The translations under genes and the position numbers were made by a program. From Eublepharis macularius (Eukaryota; Chordata; Lepidosauria; Squamata; Eublepharidae): a stretch of DNA of 64,000 nucleotides. The notes beneath the pieces are model-generated. The model searched no databases and was not told where the DNA came from. It was given only the letters and a program-made list of their open reading frames with translations. This document shows, in pieces, positions 10,871 to 21,415 of the stretch. How positions within the stretch are numbered: position 1 is the stretch's first letter; the number at the start of each line of letters is the position of its first letter. The stretch is taken from positions 14,900,001 to 14,964,000 of the forward strand of contig NC_072801.1 in the NCBI RefSeq assembly GCF_028583425.1. The letters run 5' to 3'.

Positions 10871-11809
10871 CCCGAGTGCTTCAAAAATTAAACTGAAGAG
10901 AGGCGCACATTGAATTTGGGTACCACAAGGTGTTGTTTTTTAAGGTTCCCAGTAGCTGAGCTAAGAAAGACCCCTTTCCGATCCCCTAGAGAGCGTGCTG
11001 CCAGTCCAAGTAGATGGAACTAGGTGAGCTAGACCAGTGGTTTGAATGTTAAGGCTGTGAGGTATGCAGAACTTTACATAACCCAAAGTTTAAATCAGTT
11101 CTGTTCCACGTCAGATTTCCTTTTAAACTTAGCCTGTTTTTGCCAATTAAACCACTTATGTTTGCCACTGTGTGAACATTTGGCAGTGTTCTTTGACAAG
11201 GTCTCTATGCTGTTTGAGCAGGGCAAGGAGACAGATGCTCAGTTTTAACAAGCTGTACGGAAGAGCACAAAGAACTCCTCCTAATTACACCAACCACTTA
11301 AATTCATCTTTCCCTAACGTCTTTTGTGCGCTTGAGACTTTCAGAGAAAGCTACCTATTACACCCTAGCAACCTCCCCCCCCCCTTTTTTGATACACTGT
11401 TTTCGACTCGTCATTTTGCAATTACCATGAAGTACGGAGCGCTAATCATCTATAATCATTCACAAGGAGGAAAAACAGAAGTCGTTTATCTCAGTGCTGA
11501 ACCTGACAGCGATGGAATTACCTCCGTAATGACTGAGTGAGCTCAGAACTCTGAATGGGGAATTGGAGAATATCTCCATTCCCCCCTCTTCACATTGTAT
11601 CATAAGAGGAATTATGCTGGCCCCAATCCAACACAATCCTGTGTAAATGGACGGCATCTATAGGCTTTAGAGCATGCTACTCTATGTGGGATAGTAATGG
11701 TTGTCAAGCCAAGAGCTCGTCATTTTCTGAAGATCTTCCATGGATGATTCGCTCATGGGTCCAAGGGTAGCTAAAGGTGATTGATTTGGTGTGTGAACTC
11801 CATCTTGGA
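10871..11809. other. Non-coding, no recognised feature
   Basis: No convincing coding region or named repeat; a C run occurs at about 11376-11386. Confidence 0.4.
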
Positions 11810-11945
11810 GAATTTTTGGAGATTTGCAGATGATGTCTGGGGAGGGGAGGGAGCCCAGAGGAGATGTGATGACTTAGTGTCCTCCCTCCAAAGTTGCCAT
11901 GATTGCTGTAGTCTGAAGACCGGCTGTAATTCTGGGAGAACTCCT
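11810..11945 (+). repeat. 'Ctccagg' interspersed repeat, family C copy 1
   Basis: Holds 'ggagatttgcagatgatgtc' and 'ccaaagttgccatgattgc', then 'ctgtaattctgggagaactc'. The same order of motifs recurs at 54745-54977 and 57082-57300. It is non-coding. I do not know the class. Confidence 0.5.
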
Positions 11946-12219
11946 GTTAGAAAAATCGGGTTTCACTTACCTGTAACTATTGTTCATTAAGGTCTTCTGT
12001 GCAGATGCGCATGGGACTGTGCATGTGTAGGCCTGCTGACTGGTAGATTCTGCAGGTTTAAATCTGTAAAGGGGGCACCTTCCCCTTCCAAAGCACATGC
12101 ACAGCTGTTTCCCACATAAACAGCCCTCATTCTGGGAGAAGCGACACCCCAACCCTCAGTGACTCCTGAGCCTCCCCAGGTATGTAGCGAAGACCACACA
12201 GTGGGGCAGAAGGGAGGGA

Positions 12220-12310
12220 AGTGTGCCTGCACAGAAGACCTCAATGAACAACGATTACAGGTAAGTGCAACCCTGTTTTCATTGTCAGTCTTCAGTGCAG
12301 TCCCACATGA
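12220..12310. repeat. DIRS internal complementary region, second copy
   Basis: 'cacagaagacctcaatgaac' onward is complementary to the left terminal edge at 11966-12005. The right half 'attgtcagtcttcagtgcag' would match a lost right terminal edge. Confidence 0.7.
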
Positions 12311-12326
12311 GAGTTTAGTCATCCAC

Positions 12327-12789
12327 TTAACCAGGAAGAGGGGTGAGGCTCTTCAGGGGAAAAAAAGACCGAAGAACTGCTTGACCCAGTGCTGCCTCTC
12401 TCCTATTGCAGAAATCCAGGGCGTAATGCCTTATGAAGGTGTCAACAGATGACCATGCTGCAGTTTTGCCGATGAGAACACCCTTGATGAAGGTCTCAGA
12501 AGAAGCTTGAGACTTAGTGGAATGAGCACGAACTTCCAACAGACAAGGTAAGTTGGCCTATTCATAACATAACCGAATGGCCTGACCAACCCACCTAGCA
12601 ATGGCCTGTGACCAGGCACCTGTTCTTTTCAAATAACTGTACCCCCCCCCTGAAGGGTGCAGTACGCCCCATATAGAAAAGTATCACTCTACGCACTTTT
12701 AGTGTGTGGAGGGCTCTCTCTGTCTCGGAAGTGGGCGATGGGAAGAATACTGGGAGTACTAATTCCTGAGACATATGAAAATTAAACAC
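12327..12789 (-). pseudogene. DIRS tyrosine recombinase fragment, second copy
   Basis: Minus-strand frames give the C-terminal catalytic segment: 'HSTKSQASSETFIKG', then 'KTAAWSSVDTFIRHYALDF' with the nucleophile tyrosine in HYA. An upstream fragment (12595-12789) matches the middle of the first copy's recombinase ('VFFPSPTSETERALHTLKV'). The frame is broken near 12540-12600. The arginine of the H-x-x-R pair is changed to K in 'HSTK'. Confidence 0.7.
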
Positions 12790-12819
12790 TACCTTGGGAA
12801 GGAATTAAAGGCGTATCAA

Positions 12820-13083
12820 CTAAAATGAATCTGGAATAGAATCCAAATCTACTCCAGATTTGGTTTCTGGGACGTGTTGCACTGCCATTTTGTAGATGAG
12901 CTCTAGCAGTCCATTAGCGAACTCGGGTGATGCATTATTTACGGATCTATGAAGAAGACTCAAACACAGGGAATGCTCAAACTCAATTGTATAGCCATTT
13001 TGCACTATTTCCAGCACCCAAATATCTGTGGTGACAGGCCTCCATCCTAATGAAAATTGGGAGAGTCTGTCACCAAACACCAA
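12820..13083 (-). pseudogene. DIRS gag/RT junction fragment, second copy
   Basis: 'GDRLSQFSLGWRPVTTDIWV' and 'NGYTIEFEH' align by eye with 4395-4490 of the first copy, the stretch just before RT. The sequence ends before any RT motif. Confidence 0.6.
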
Positions 13084-13097
13084 CAGGTTGTCTTCTC

Positions 13098-13356
13098 CTA
13101 GTCAGAACAGTTGTGTCTGACCTTGGAGTGGATCCTTAAGGCTGAAGCAGAGTATTTCGCTGTCGGGCTACTGGTAGCAAAGAGTGCCCTCTCCCATAGA
13201 ACAGCCTTGATCCTGGCAGCTGTCTTGGAATGGGCTTTTGGTGTGAAGACCTGACAATGATTGCAGGTGCTTTTCTCCTGGGCAGACAAGACAAAGCGAA
13301 TGACCGTCTGTCCTGGTCATTTTAGTGCCACACACAAATAAAGCTGTATCAGCCAT
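13098..13356 (-). pseudogene. DIRS gag zinc-knuckle fragment, second copy
   Basis: 'TRTDGHSLCLVCPGEKH' parallels 'AKTDGHSLCLACLGEGH' of the first copy, followed by 'CNHCQVFTPKAHSKTAARI' in an overlapping frame. This is a broken relic. Confidence 0.6.
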
Positions 13357-13363
13357 GCTTACG

Positions 13364-13463
13364 ACTTCTCTTCTTCACTCCTTTTTCATCCTAGATGAAA
13401 AAGGAGTGAAGAAGAGAAGTCGTAAGCATCCTAGATGAAAAATTGTAAGCATCCTAGATGAAA
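13364..13463. repeat. Perfect hairpin followed by partial tandem copies
   Basis: 'cgacttctcttcttcactcc' and its complement 'ggagtgaagaagagaagtcg' flank a short 'tttttcatcctagatgaaaa' centre. Two further copies of 'gtaagcatcctagatgaaaa' follow. It lies inside the second DIRS element, where the coding part ends. Confidence 0.8.
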
Positions 13464-13699
13464 AAGCAACGGGGATGGCTCATCCCAGCAAGAATGAAGG
13501 CGCTCACTACATAGTCCTCTTTGAGCAACTGCAAAACAGAAACTGAGGGTTGGGGTGCTACCTCTCCCAGAGCATGGGCTGTTTCAGCAGAAAACAGCCA
13601 CGCATGCACTCTTCCTGGTGCAGTGTCTGACTTTATCATGCCACGAGAGAAGAATCGTGGCACGATGACATCATAAATCACGCCAGGAAGGCTCTATCG

Positions 13700-14660
13700 T
13701 TCCAATAGTTTAGCACTACGCCAGGACGTGTGGATTTAGCCCAGATGTCTAAATGTTCTGGCACCCAGAAAGAATGAAATAGTTTTTCTTTGCTCCCCAT
13801 CCCCAGCTTTGAATAGGGCTGATATCTCCTCCAAAATGTGACGATGGCTTCTGAAAACCTGTTTCCGGCATCTAAGAATTGACCCTCCTCCGAAGGGAAA
13901 AAAAGTATTGAGATTCCGTCTTTTCCCTTATTTGTTTCTGGCTTTGCACCAAAGACCCCTCATATTGTTGGCATCTAGGAATCGGCAACATTTTCCCCAG
14001 TTGTGCATACCCCCACCATTTCCTGTTCATCTGGTGAGCAGATGATCTGTTTCACATTCAGGCCCCTGTCTGGTTTCTGAAGCATGAACAGAGGCGGCTT
14101 TCATGTTCTAAGAGCCTTCCACCCCTTCTTGCAACAATGAGAGCTAGAGACTTGTTTCTTTTTCAGTGTCCACTCGTGATCTCAGCCTGTTATGGTATCA
14201 CTGGGTCACCATGTCCAAGGAGAAAACTGATTCGAGCAGAATCCAAGCCGAAAGAACTGACCTTCCTTGGTCTTCCCCATGTTTCTTTCCATATATTGCA
14301 ATATATAGTTCATTTTGACAGCACAAATGCTTGCAAGGTCACCACCCTCACAGCTGAGGCATCTCTTCGGCTTGCAGGGCTGTGATCTGATGGTGTAAAC
14401 AGGCAATAAAACTGTGGAAAATACGTAACACTGTTTTCGTCAAACAAGATTTGTTCCCCAGTTTATAGAAGATTCTCTCAGGCAAGCCGGGCTGCTTTCC
14501 AAGGTTGCTGAGAAGTAGGATGAGTTTTAAAAATTGTACTTAGCATTTGTGTTGTTGGTTAAGCAATAACTGTCCAGTGGTTAAGGTAACTCCACAGGCA
14601 ACTTTTAGCTTGAGAGAGTTTCTTCTTTAGGGACCAAAAAAAAATGTTGGGGAAGCTTAT
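13700..14660. other. Non-coding, no recognised feature
   Basis: No coding region or repeat that I can name. Confidence 0.4.
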
Positions 14661-14663
14661 ATA

Positions 14664-14913
14664 ATAATAATAATATAACATTTGATTTATATACCGCCCT
14701 TCAGGACAACTTAATGCCCACTCAGAGTGGTTTACAAATGTTATTATTACCCCACAACAAACACCCTGTGAGGTGGGTGGGGCTAAGAGAGTTCTGAGAG
14801 AGCTGTGACTGACCCAAGGTCACCCAGTTGGCTTCAAGTGGAGGAATGGAGAATCAAACTCGGCTCGCCAGATTAGAGTCCCACGTTCTTAACCACTACA
14901 CCAAACTGGCTCT
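14664..14913 (-). mobile_element. CORE/MIR-type SINE
   Basis: Same family and orientation as 7977-8242: minus-strand start 'gagccagtttggtgtagtgg', box B region, core 'tgaccttgggtcagtcacag', tail 'gaagggcggtatataaatca'. Confidence 0.8.
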
Positions 14914-15737
14914 CTGGCTATGGAATGCATGTCTATGTGTGATTCCACAGTGTCTTCCAAATGGGCAAGAGGTTGTCAGGGCCAATCACAGATCAGGATC
15001 CTATGGCCATCATATGCTTTCAAAGGCTTAGTTGCATATATTCCTGGGAATTGTGCTACTGAGAATACCCTAGCTCTGACAAGTGCAGGACATAGGTTTG
15101 GGAAGAGAAAACATGGGCTGTTAAAGAACTGGAGACTAATAAGGAACTCATCTGCTGGCTCTCTTGGGATGCATTTTTAATAATAAATCCAAATGAATGG
15201 ACTGGAGAACCCCATCCGAGGCCATTGGAGATGAAGCAGTAGTCTCCTATTCTCCAGTAGTCCAAGAACACAACAATACAATATGATCTTGAGATGTTCT
15301 CCAGATCTGTTTTGGCAGTGTGGCAGACTTGGAGGTGACAAAGGAGTTTCAGGAATCCAGCACAAATGCCCCTTTAAATGATTTCTGAAGGGGAAGGCTA
15401 GACCTTAGCCACACCAGTGGCTGAGAGTTCAGTAACATTTACTGGAGCAAAGTCTCAAGCTGCTTTGTTGCTGTCCTTGGTCCTGAATCCAACCAGCCAT
15501 AACCTATCTCCCTTTCTCATCAACCAGCTATCCATTTTCCTACTTCACCCCATCAAGGTCCCAGCACATCCTGGTGGACAAGAGAAGAAATCTTAGATGG
15601 CTGATAAATGTAATGACCTCAACCCTCTGCTTTAATTCTGTTAGTCAGAACTCCTCCCCTTGGATCCTGAGCTCATGAAGGACAGATTGATTCTAGAAAG
15701 GAGATCTGATCTACTAATCTAGCAATAAGCCAGACAC
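14914..15737. other. Non-coding, no recognised feature
   Basis: No coding potential or named repeat seen. Confidence 0.4.
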
Positions 15738-15934
15738 AAATGAAGCTGCCTTACACTGAATCAGACCTATAGTCCATCATGGTCGGTATGGCCTACTCAG
15801 ACTGGCAGTGGCTCTCCAGGGTCTCAGGTAGAGGTCTTTTACATCACCTATTGCCTGGTCCTTTTAGCTGAAGAGGCCAGGGATTTGACCTGGGACCTTC
15901 TGCAGATGCTCTCTCACTGAGCCACATCCCTGGT
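15738..15934 (-). mobile_element. tRNA-derived SINE, near full length
   Basis: On the minus strand: 'gatgtggctcagtgagagag' (box A), 'ggtcccaggtcaaatccctg' (box B region), 'agctaaaaggaccaggcaat', and the tail 'ctgattcagtgtaaggcagc'. This is the best complete copy of the family in the window. Confidence 0.75.
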
Positions 15935-15939
15935 ATAGT

Positions 15940-16050
15940 TTAGGTGGGCTGCCATGTTGGTCTGCAGTAGAAGAGCAAGTCCACTAGCACCTTAAAGAAC
16001 AACATGATTTCCAGAGTATATGCTTTCGAGAGTCAGAGCTCTGATGACTT
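15940..16050 (-). mobile_element. PLE-like end fragment
   Basis: 'gctgccatgttggtctgcag', 'agcaccttaaagaacaacat' and 'atgctttcgagagtcagagc' are the PLE-like end motifs. Confidence 0.55.
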
Positions 16051-16932
16051 TCAGAACTCAAAATGAAATTTTCCTACCAGAAGCTTCCAGACTGGGAAGG
16101 CATCTTTGCTGAAAACTGTATCCATCTATCCTTGGAGATGTAGAGGAGGGACTCAACAGCAGAAGGGTTATGGGGGTGGGAACTGGGAACCAAGGGACTA
16201 TAAAGCCCATTAATGAAATGAAAAGCAAACATCTCTGGGCTGAGGTACCATGGATGCTGGTGGAGGAAATGAACACAGCACTCCAAAGCAGTGTCCTCCT
16301 AGAGTTACTGATGCACTTAGTTAAGCTGACGGTGAGTCACCACTTCTGGCTGTGCCGCAGCAGTGATTCAGCTCCCTCTCTGTCCTGTGTGACAGAAGCT
16401 GTAATAAAATTCTAGTTTGCTTTGCTGAGAGTCCCCCTCTCATTTAAAAAGCATTCTGCTTTCTACCTCCACTGCAGGGTTAAGGACATAATTTAACTCG
16501 CACAAAAATAGCCATTATTACAAGAAGTAATTAAATGCTCTGGGGCAATGGGCTTCTGATCCCTAATTTGAGACAGGCAAAAGGGCTCATGGTGTTCAAT
16601 ATCAAAGGGAACTAAGCACAATTAGGGCATGGTGGGTCAACAGCTCCCACTTTGGCTAATTTGTGCCTTTGTTGGGCATGTTTGAAACACAGCAGAGGGG
16701 TGGACCTTTGGAAATAAAAGTCAGTGCTATACTTCCCCCCCTTCCAACAGCAGAATGTGTTTAAGGAACATAGCCCATGTGCATATTTGACACTTTCCCC
16801 ATTTTAATTATTTGGCGCCTGAGGAAAAAAAACCCCAACTGTCCTATTCTGGCTAGGAATGTGGTGCTAAATCAGACTGAAGGGCATTGACTCTGGGTTC
16901 TCATCTGATTAAAAAAATCTTAACCATAGGAC
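16051..16932. other. Non-coding, no recognised feature
   Basis: No supported feature; short open frames here have no recognisable similarity. Confidence 0.4.
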
Positions 16933-17178
16933 CAGGGCTTTTTTTCTGGGAAAAGAGGTGGTGGAACTCAGTGGGTTGCCCTCGGGGAAAATGGTCACAT
17001 GGCTGGTGGCCCCGCCCCCTGATCTCCAGACAGAGGGGAGTTGAGATTGCCCTCCAGCGGAGGGCAATCTCAACTCCCCTCTGCCTGGAGATCAGGGGGC
17101 GGGGCCACCAGCCATGTGACTATTTTCAAGAGGTTCCGGAACTCCGTTCCACCGCATTCCAGCTGAAAAAAAGCCCTG
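16933..17178 (+). mobile_element. hAT-type foldback MITE, family A copy 3
   Basis: Full palindromic structure, 246 bp, CAGGGC...GCCCTG. Flanking 8-mers cataggac and cttaggat match at 6 of 8, suggesting an older copy. Confidence 0.9.
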
Positions 17179-18193
17179 CTTAGGATATTCAAAAAAGGTA
17201 AAAACTGCCTAAATTTGAATCTGAGGTGAACAACAGTTCTGAAGAAAGGCAGAGGTTGATTGCAAGGATATGCAGATCGTTGCTGTGGTAGGCATCATCT
17301 TGGAAGAGGTCTTTCTTCTTTTCTGGGAGAGAGAGGGGGAACACCTGCTTAAACGTTACCTGACCCCCCCCATAGTTCTTACAAGCATTTATATAGAAAA
17401 TATTTTTGAAAAATTCTACTGCCTAATTAAATGGGGAGGGGAGAATAAACAGTGGATGTATCATTGTGTCCTTGTAATAGCTGTATCCCCAGACTAGGTT
17501 TGACTACCCAGTCCTCAGAAAGGTCACAGGCCAGGTTCAGTACCTGAGGTCACAGCCCTGATACTAGCGTGCAGAAGGAAAACCTGCAAAACCTCCTGCC
17601 CGGTCTTGGGTAATGTCAAATGGAAAGCAGCTTCCTGGATTCAAGATCTTGCTAAAGGAATGACTTCCGGAGCTCAGACTGTTACTTTGCCCCTGTGCGT
17701 TTTTCCTCTGGTCCCTCTTGCTCCTTCCCATAAGGAAGCCTTTCCACTCCTGGGAAAACTCAGTCCTCCTGGTAGAAAGCCGTCCTTCACTCTTGGCCTC
17801 TGGCCTCAGTCCAGGCTCCTCTGCCCATGACATTTTGCAAAGAGCAGTCAGATTTAAGACCCAGCTCTGTCCTATTTTTATCATCCACTTTGGACGTATG
17901 ACGCTGTTAGAAGCTCCCTCCTCCACTTCCCGGCCCTACATGTCCTTTCCACTGGACGCATCCCACTGTCTAGTCATGAACTCTCGGGCACTAAGCTAAA
18001 ATGTGGGGTTTTTTTCTTGCTAGGAAAACCTGCATTCCATTCTCTCCACAAGCTCAGTGTCCCCGTGGCTGAAAAAGCCATGCCTCCTTTGCAACCAGCG
18101 AGGGTAAGGGAGTATGAAACATCCCTGCAGCCTGCAGCTTCTCCGGTGGTTACACTGGGTCCTCTAGCCACCCCACACAGACAGTCTAGGGTA
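17179..18193. other. Non-coding, no recognised feature
   Basis: Several open frames of 60-120 codons occur on both strands, but none shows a domain or codon bias that I can support. Confidence 0.4.
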
Positions 18194-18535
18194 GTTTCAG
18201 GTGGGCAGCCCTGTTACTCTGCACTCTGCAGCGGAAAAGCAAGCTTTGAATCCAGAAGCACTTTAAAGACCAACAAAATTCACAGGGTACAAGCTTTCAA
18301 AATTCAAAGCTCCCTTTGTCAGATACAAGTAGGAATGGCGATCCTGATACCCCAATCAAGATGGTGGGAGGGGTGTGGCATCCTGACTCCCTTCTTCGCA
18401 ACACCTTCCTCCCTTCTGACTGGGATATAAAGGCTCAACAATCTCCATTCCTACTTCTATATGACGAAGGGAGCTCTGACTCTCGTAAGCTTATACCCTG
18501 GAAATCTTGTTAGTCTTTACGGTGCTACTGGGCTA
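18194..18535. mobile_element. PLE-like inverted pair with spacer
   Basis: Left unit: 'tttcaggtgggcagccctgt' and 'gtacaagctttcaaaattca'. Right unit, in opposite sense: 'gacgaagggagctctgactc' and 'gttagtctttacggtgctac'. A spacer of about 130 bp that is not part of the repeat (about 18330-18455) separates them. Confidence 0.55.
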
Positions 18536-18842
18536 GATTCTAGGCCAAAGGTAAGCTAACTTAGGAGTGCCATTTCACCTTCCAGCAGGGCAAGGGGAGA
18601 GAAAAGATTCACATCCAAGTGCAAAGTCCTGCTCCGATATACACAAGGGTCCATGTGAGATAGAGCAGCATTTCTCAAACAGAGGCCTCGGATACTTGGG
18701 GGTCTACGATGGGAGCACAACAAGGCCTTTGCGAGGATGAAGATGAGCCTTTCTCACACTAACCTAGTTCATGTTCAGTTTTTGGTTAACAAAAAACTAC
18801 TTCTGGCACCATAACGGCAGTTTCTTGAGATTGACCAATCAG

Positions 18843-19114
18843 CAGGACTTTTTTCCAACAGGAACGCGGTGGAACAGAGTTCTGGAATCTCTTGAAAATG
18901 GTCACATGGCTGGTGGCCCCGCCCCCTGATCTCCAGACAGAGGGGAGTTGAGATCGCCCTCTGCGCCACTGGCACATGGGCCCCTGACCATGTGACCATT
19001 TTCGCCAAGGGCAATTTAAACTTTAAAAAACTCCCCCTTGTTCCAGCTGACCCAAAGTGACATCATTGTGCGGTCCTGAGTTCCACCACCTCTTTTCCCA
19101 GAAAAAAAGCCCTG
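18843..19114 (-). mobile_element. hAT-type foldback MITE, family A copy 4 (long form)
   Basis: Perfect 8-bp duplication ccaatcag on both sides. Its 3' arm carries an additional segment, 'gttccagctgacccaaagtg' plus 'acatcattgtgcggtcctga', shared only with copies 6 and 8. Confidence 0.92.
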
Positions 19115-19924
19115 CCAATCAGTACTGTGCTCATAGCTGGGTTTTGCTGCAATTAGTCGCTTCCAAAACTTGATCTAGGAAAGGTACATTTGGGTAGCGA
19201 GGACATTCCCCATCTGCCCCTGCTATTCTAAATAAGCCTCATCATCTTCCATGCATGCACATGTCACCGTGGAAGTGCAGAAAACAGGAAGGACCTTCTG
19301 CCACTGTGGATCTGACTGTCAATACTACCACAAAGCCTTCAGCTATGACCTTTCCATCCGCACAAGTCCATCACTAAACTCAGGAAACAGGACCTCAACC
19401 CTGAACCTAAATAATCCATAAATCCAAACAGTAATCATGGCCAACACTAAAATGCCATTGGAGCTATGCAAGGTAACTGAACTCAGTGGATTGCCGGGGT
19501 AGCTAACAACCCACTTCTTCAGAAGCACCTGCTGAAGTCTTCTCCAGGGTAAAATTAAGAGGCCTCTGAAATGAGAAACCGGAACATAAGGCTTCTGTGA
19601 TGGGATCTGTGCTGGAAACCTAATACCCTGACTGACGTTTGTAAAATGCCTGCCATACAAGCGGATCTTAGCACCTCTATGTCACTTTCTCATTATAAAG
19701 GCTCGGAATTGCTGGCTCTCAGGGATTTCAAGAACAGAGATTTGGGGGCAGTAATTCATCCGTATCTAGAGAAAACTGAGCCATTGTGGATGGTGAACAC
19801 CCCCAAACTCTAGAGTTTTTGGAGAGCAGCACCTCTTGAATTTTAATGCACGGCAGGAAAGACAAAAGCTAGCCAAAAAAAGCTGGGAGGGAAAATGGCT
19901 GTGCCCATGCAGATTTTTCAGGAA
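19115..19924. other. Non-coding, no recognised feature
   Basis: No coding region or named repeat that I can support. Confidence 0.4.
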
Positions 19925-20110
19925 TCAACAGGAGTCTCAAGGCACCTTAGAGATGAACAAGTTTTTATTCTGCTATATACTGTATAGCCCACTTCATCAG
20001 ATGCATGAAGCAGGGTCGAATTCGCAGTACTTATGCTGAAATAAAATATTTATTTTTAAGGTGCTACAAGATTCCTGTTTATTTCAGCAGCAATAGACCA
20101 ACGGGGGTAC
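19925..20110 (+). mobile_element. Degenerate PLE-like repeat
   Basis: 'atcaacaggagtctcaaggc', 'cccacttcatcagatgcatg' and 'taaggtgctacaagattcct' follow the PLE-like plan, but the copy is much diverged. Confidence 0.45.
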
Positions 20111-20227
20111 CAGTCTTAGGAATTTCAGGGTGTTCCCAGATTCTAGTTTTGGGATTTTGATTCTGCTTTAGCATAGTAAGCAAAAAAACAACAACCAACA
20201 AAAGAGGGACACACAGTCTTCCAGTAA

Positions 20228-20303
20228 AACCACTTTAGACATTAAATGGCTATTGTACAGAAGTAACCACTTTAGACATTAAATGGCTATTGTACAGAAG
20301 TAA
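20228..20303. repeat. Tandem duplication, 37-bp unit, two copies
   Basis: The unit containing 'accactttagacattaaatg' and 'gctattgtacagaagta' is present twice, head to tail, with no mismatch. Confidence 0.9.
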
Positions 20304-21224
20304 AATACAGTTATCAAAGGCTTTCCAAAGTGACAATCAGCCCGACTCTCATCTGCGGCTAGTAAAATTTGTCCCAGCAGCCAATGATACTCATAACCCC
20401 GTATAATGCTAGTTTGCCTTTAAAATCCTTTAGGCTTTCCTCTCCCTCTATAATTACACATCCTCAAACAACAAACCCAGTGTGATTATTCAAGAATTAA
20501 ATCATAGAAAAAATAAAAGCAGAAAGCCAGGAGTGAGTGGGAGAAGGAAACGCAAAAAGAGATTTTAAATGGTAGAGAGGGGAAAAAACCCATCCAAGAT
20601 TGATTTTCTTTTGATGCTCTGACACAGGACTAATTTTCAGGATATCATTTCCTCCACAGCCTCCCATTCTATAGAAAGCAATTTCCATCAAGAGAAAAAC
20701 ATGGGCTTAATTTCACGCAGAACACAGTCCAAAGACAACCAGGTGAGCCCTAATCTAATTGAAATCAATAGGGTTTGGGACTTGGGAGATCAACAAGATG
20801 TACTGTGGACTTAAGAAGATTTCCGCCGGATCAAATCAAAGATCCATCTAGTCCAGAATCTTGTTTCTTAGTTTCCAAATCTATCTGGATGAAAGGGGGT
20901 GTCTGGGGTGGGCTATGAACTAAGAGATGAGGAAGGTTCCGTCTTCAGTAGGCTCAGATGGGAGCAACTCTGCATAGGATTGTACTGTAGACCCCCACCA
21001 CGATCTCCACCCTTCCAGCTTCAGATGTGTCTGGAGAAGATCTATATTTTTAATTACATGGGCGTGGCATGGATTGCACATAATGCAAGACCATGGTTTC
21101 TTTTAACTATGATTAGTTGGTGAAACCAGGATTTGGCTTGCAAAAGAGTGTTCCAATCCTAAGTCGCTGTTTCATCATTTTCACTGTGTAGCTGGGGATG
21201 GCGGCAAAGAGGAACAAGCCAGGA
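20304..21224. other. Non-coding; small CR1-tail-like remnant
   Basis: 'gatccatctagtccagaatc' near 20850 resembles a CR1-type tail. Otherwise nothing recognised. Confidence 0.35.
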
Positions 21225-21415
21225 GGGCTGTTTCCACACGGCTTACCTTGTTCCGGAAAACAGCGAAATCTCGCGAGAAGATGCTGTTATGGCATCTTCT
21301 CGTGCGATAACAGCATCTTCTCACGCGATTTCGCGCAATAACAGCGTCTTCTCACGAGATTTTGTGCAAGATTTCACTGTTTTCCAGAACAAGATAAGCC
21401 ATGTGGAAACGGCCC
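21225..21415. mobile_element. Foldback DNA element, family D ('ggccgtttccacac' ends)
   Basis: Ends are 'gggctgtttccacacggctt' and 'aagccatgtggaaacggccc', near-exact complements. The interior repeats 'cgcgagaagatgctgttat'-like blocks several times. A more diverged relative lies at 60110-60240 and a large relative at 25456-26401. No clean target duplication is visible. Confidence 0.7.

Larger units (their letters stand above)
11964..13690 (-). mobile_element. Second DIRS element, internally deleted
   Basis: It has the same architecture as the first copy: left terminus 'cacttacctgtaactattgt', internal complementary region at 12220-12310, recombinase C-terminus, a gag/RT junction piece and the gag zinc-knuckle. 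A right terminus at about 13532-13625 is the degenerate reverse complement of 12030-12160. The RT and RNase H domains are absent, so this is a non-autonomous derivative. It differs clearly from the first copy and so represents another subfamily. Confidence 0.75.

Noticed and set aside
17564-18430. Cluster of overlapping open frames on both strands
   Set aside because: None has a domain; the right part overlaps a PLE-like repeat.
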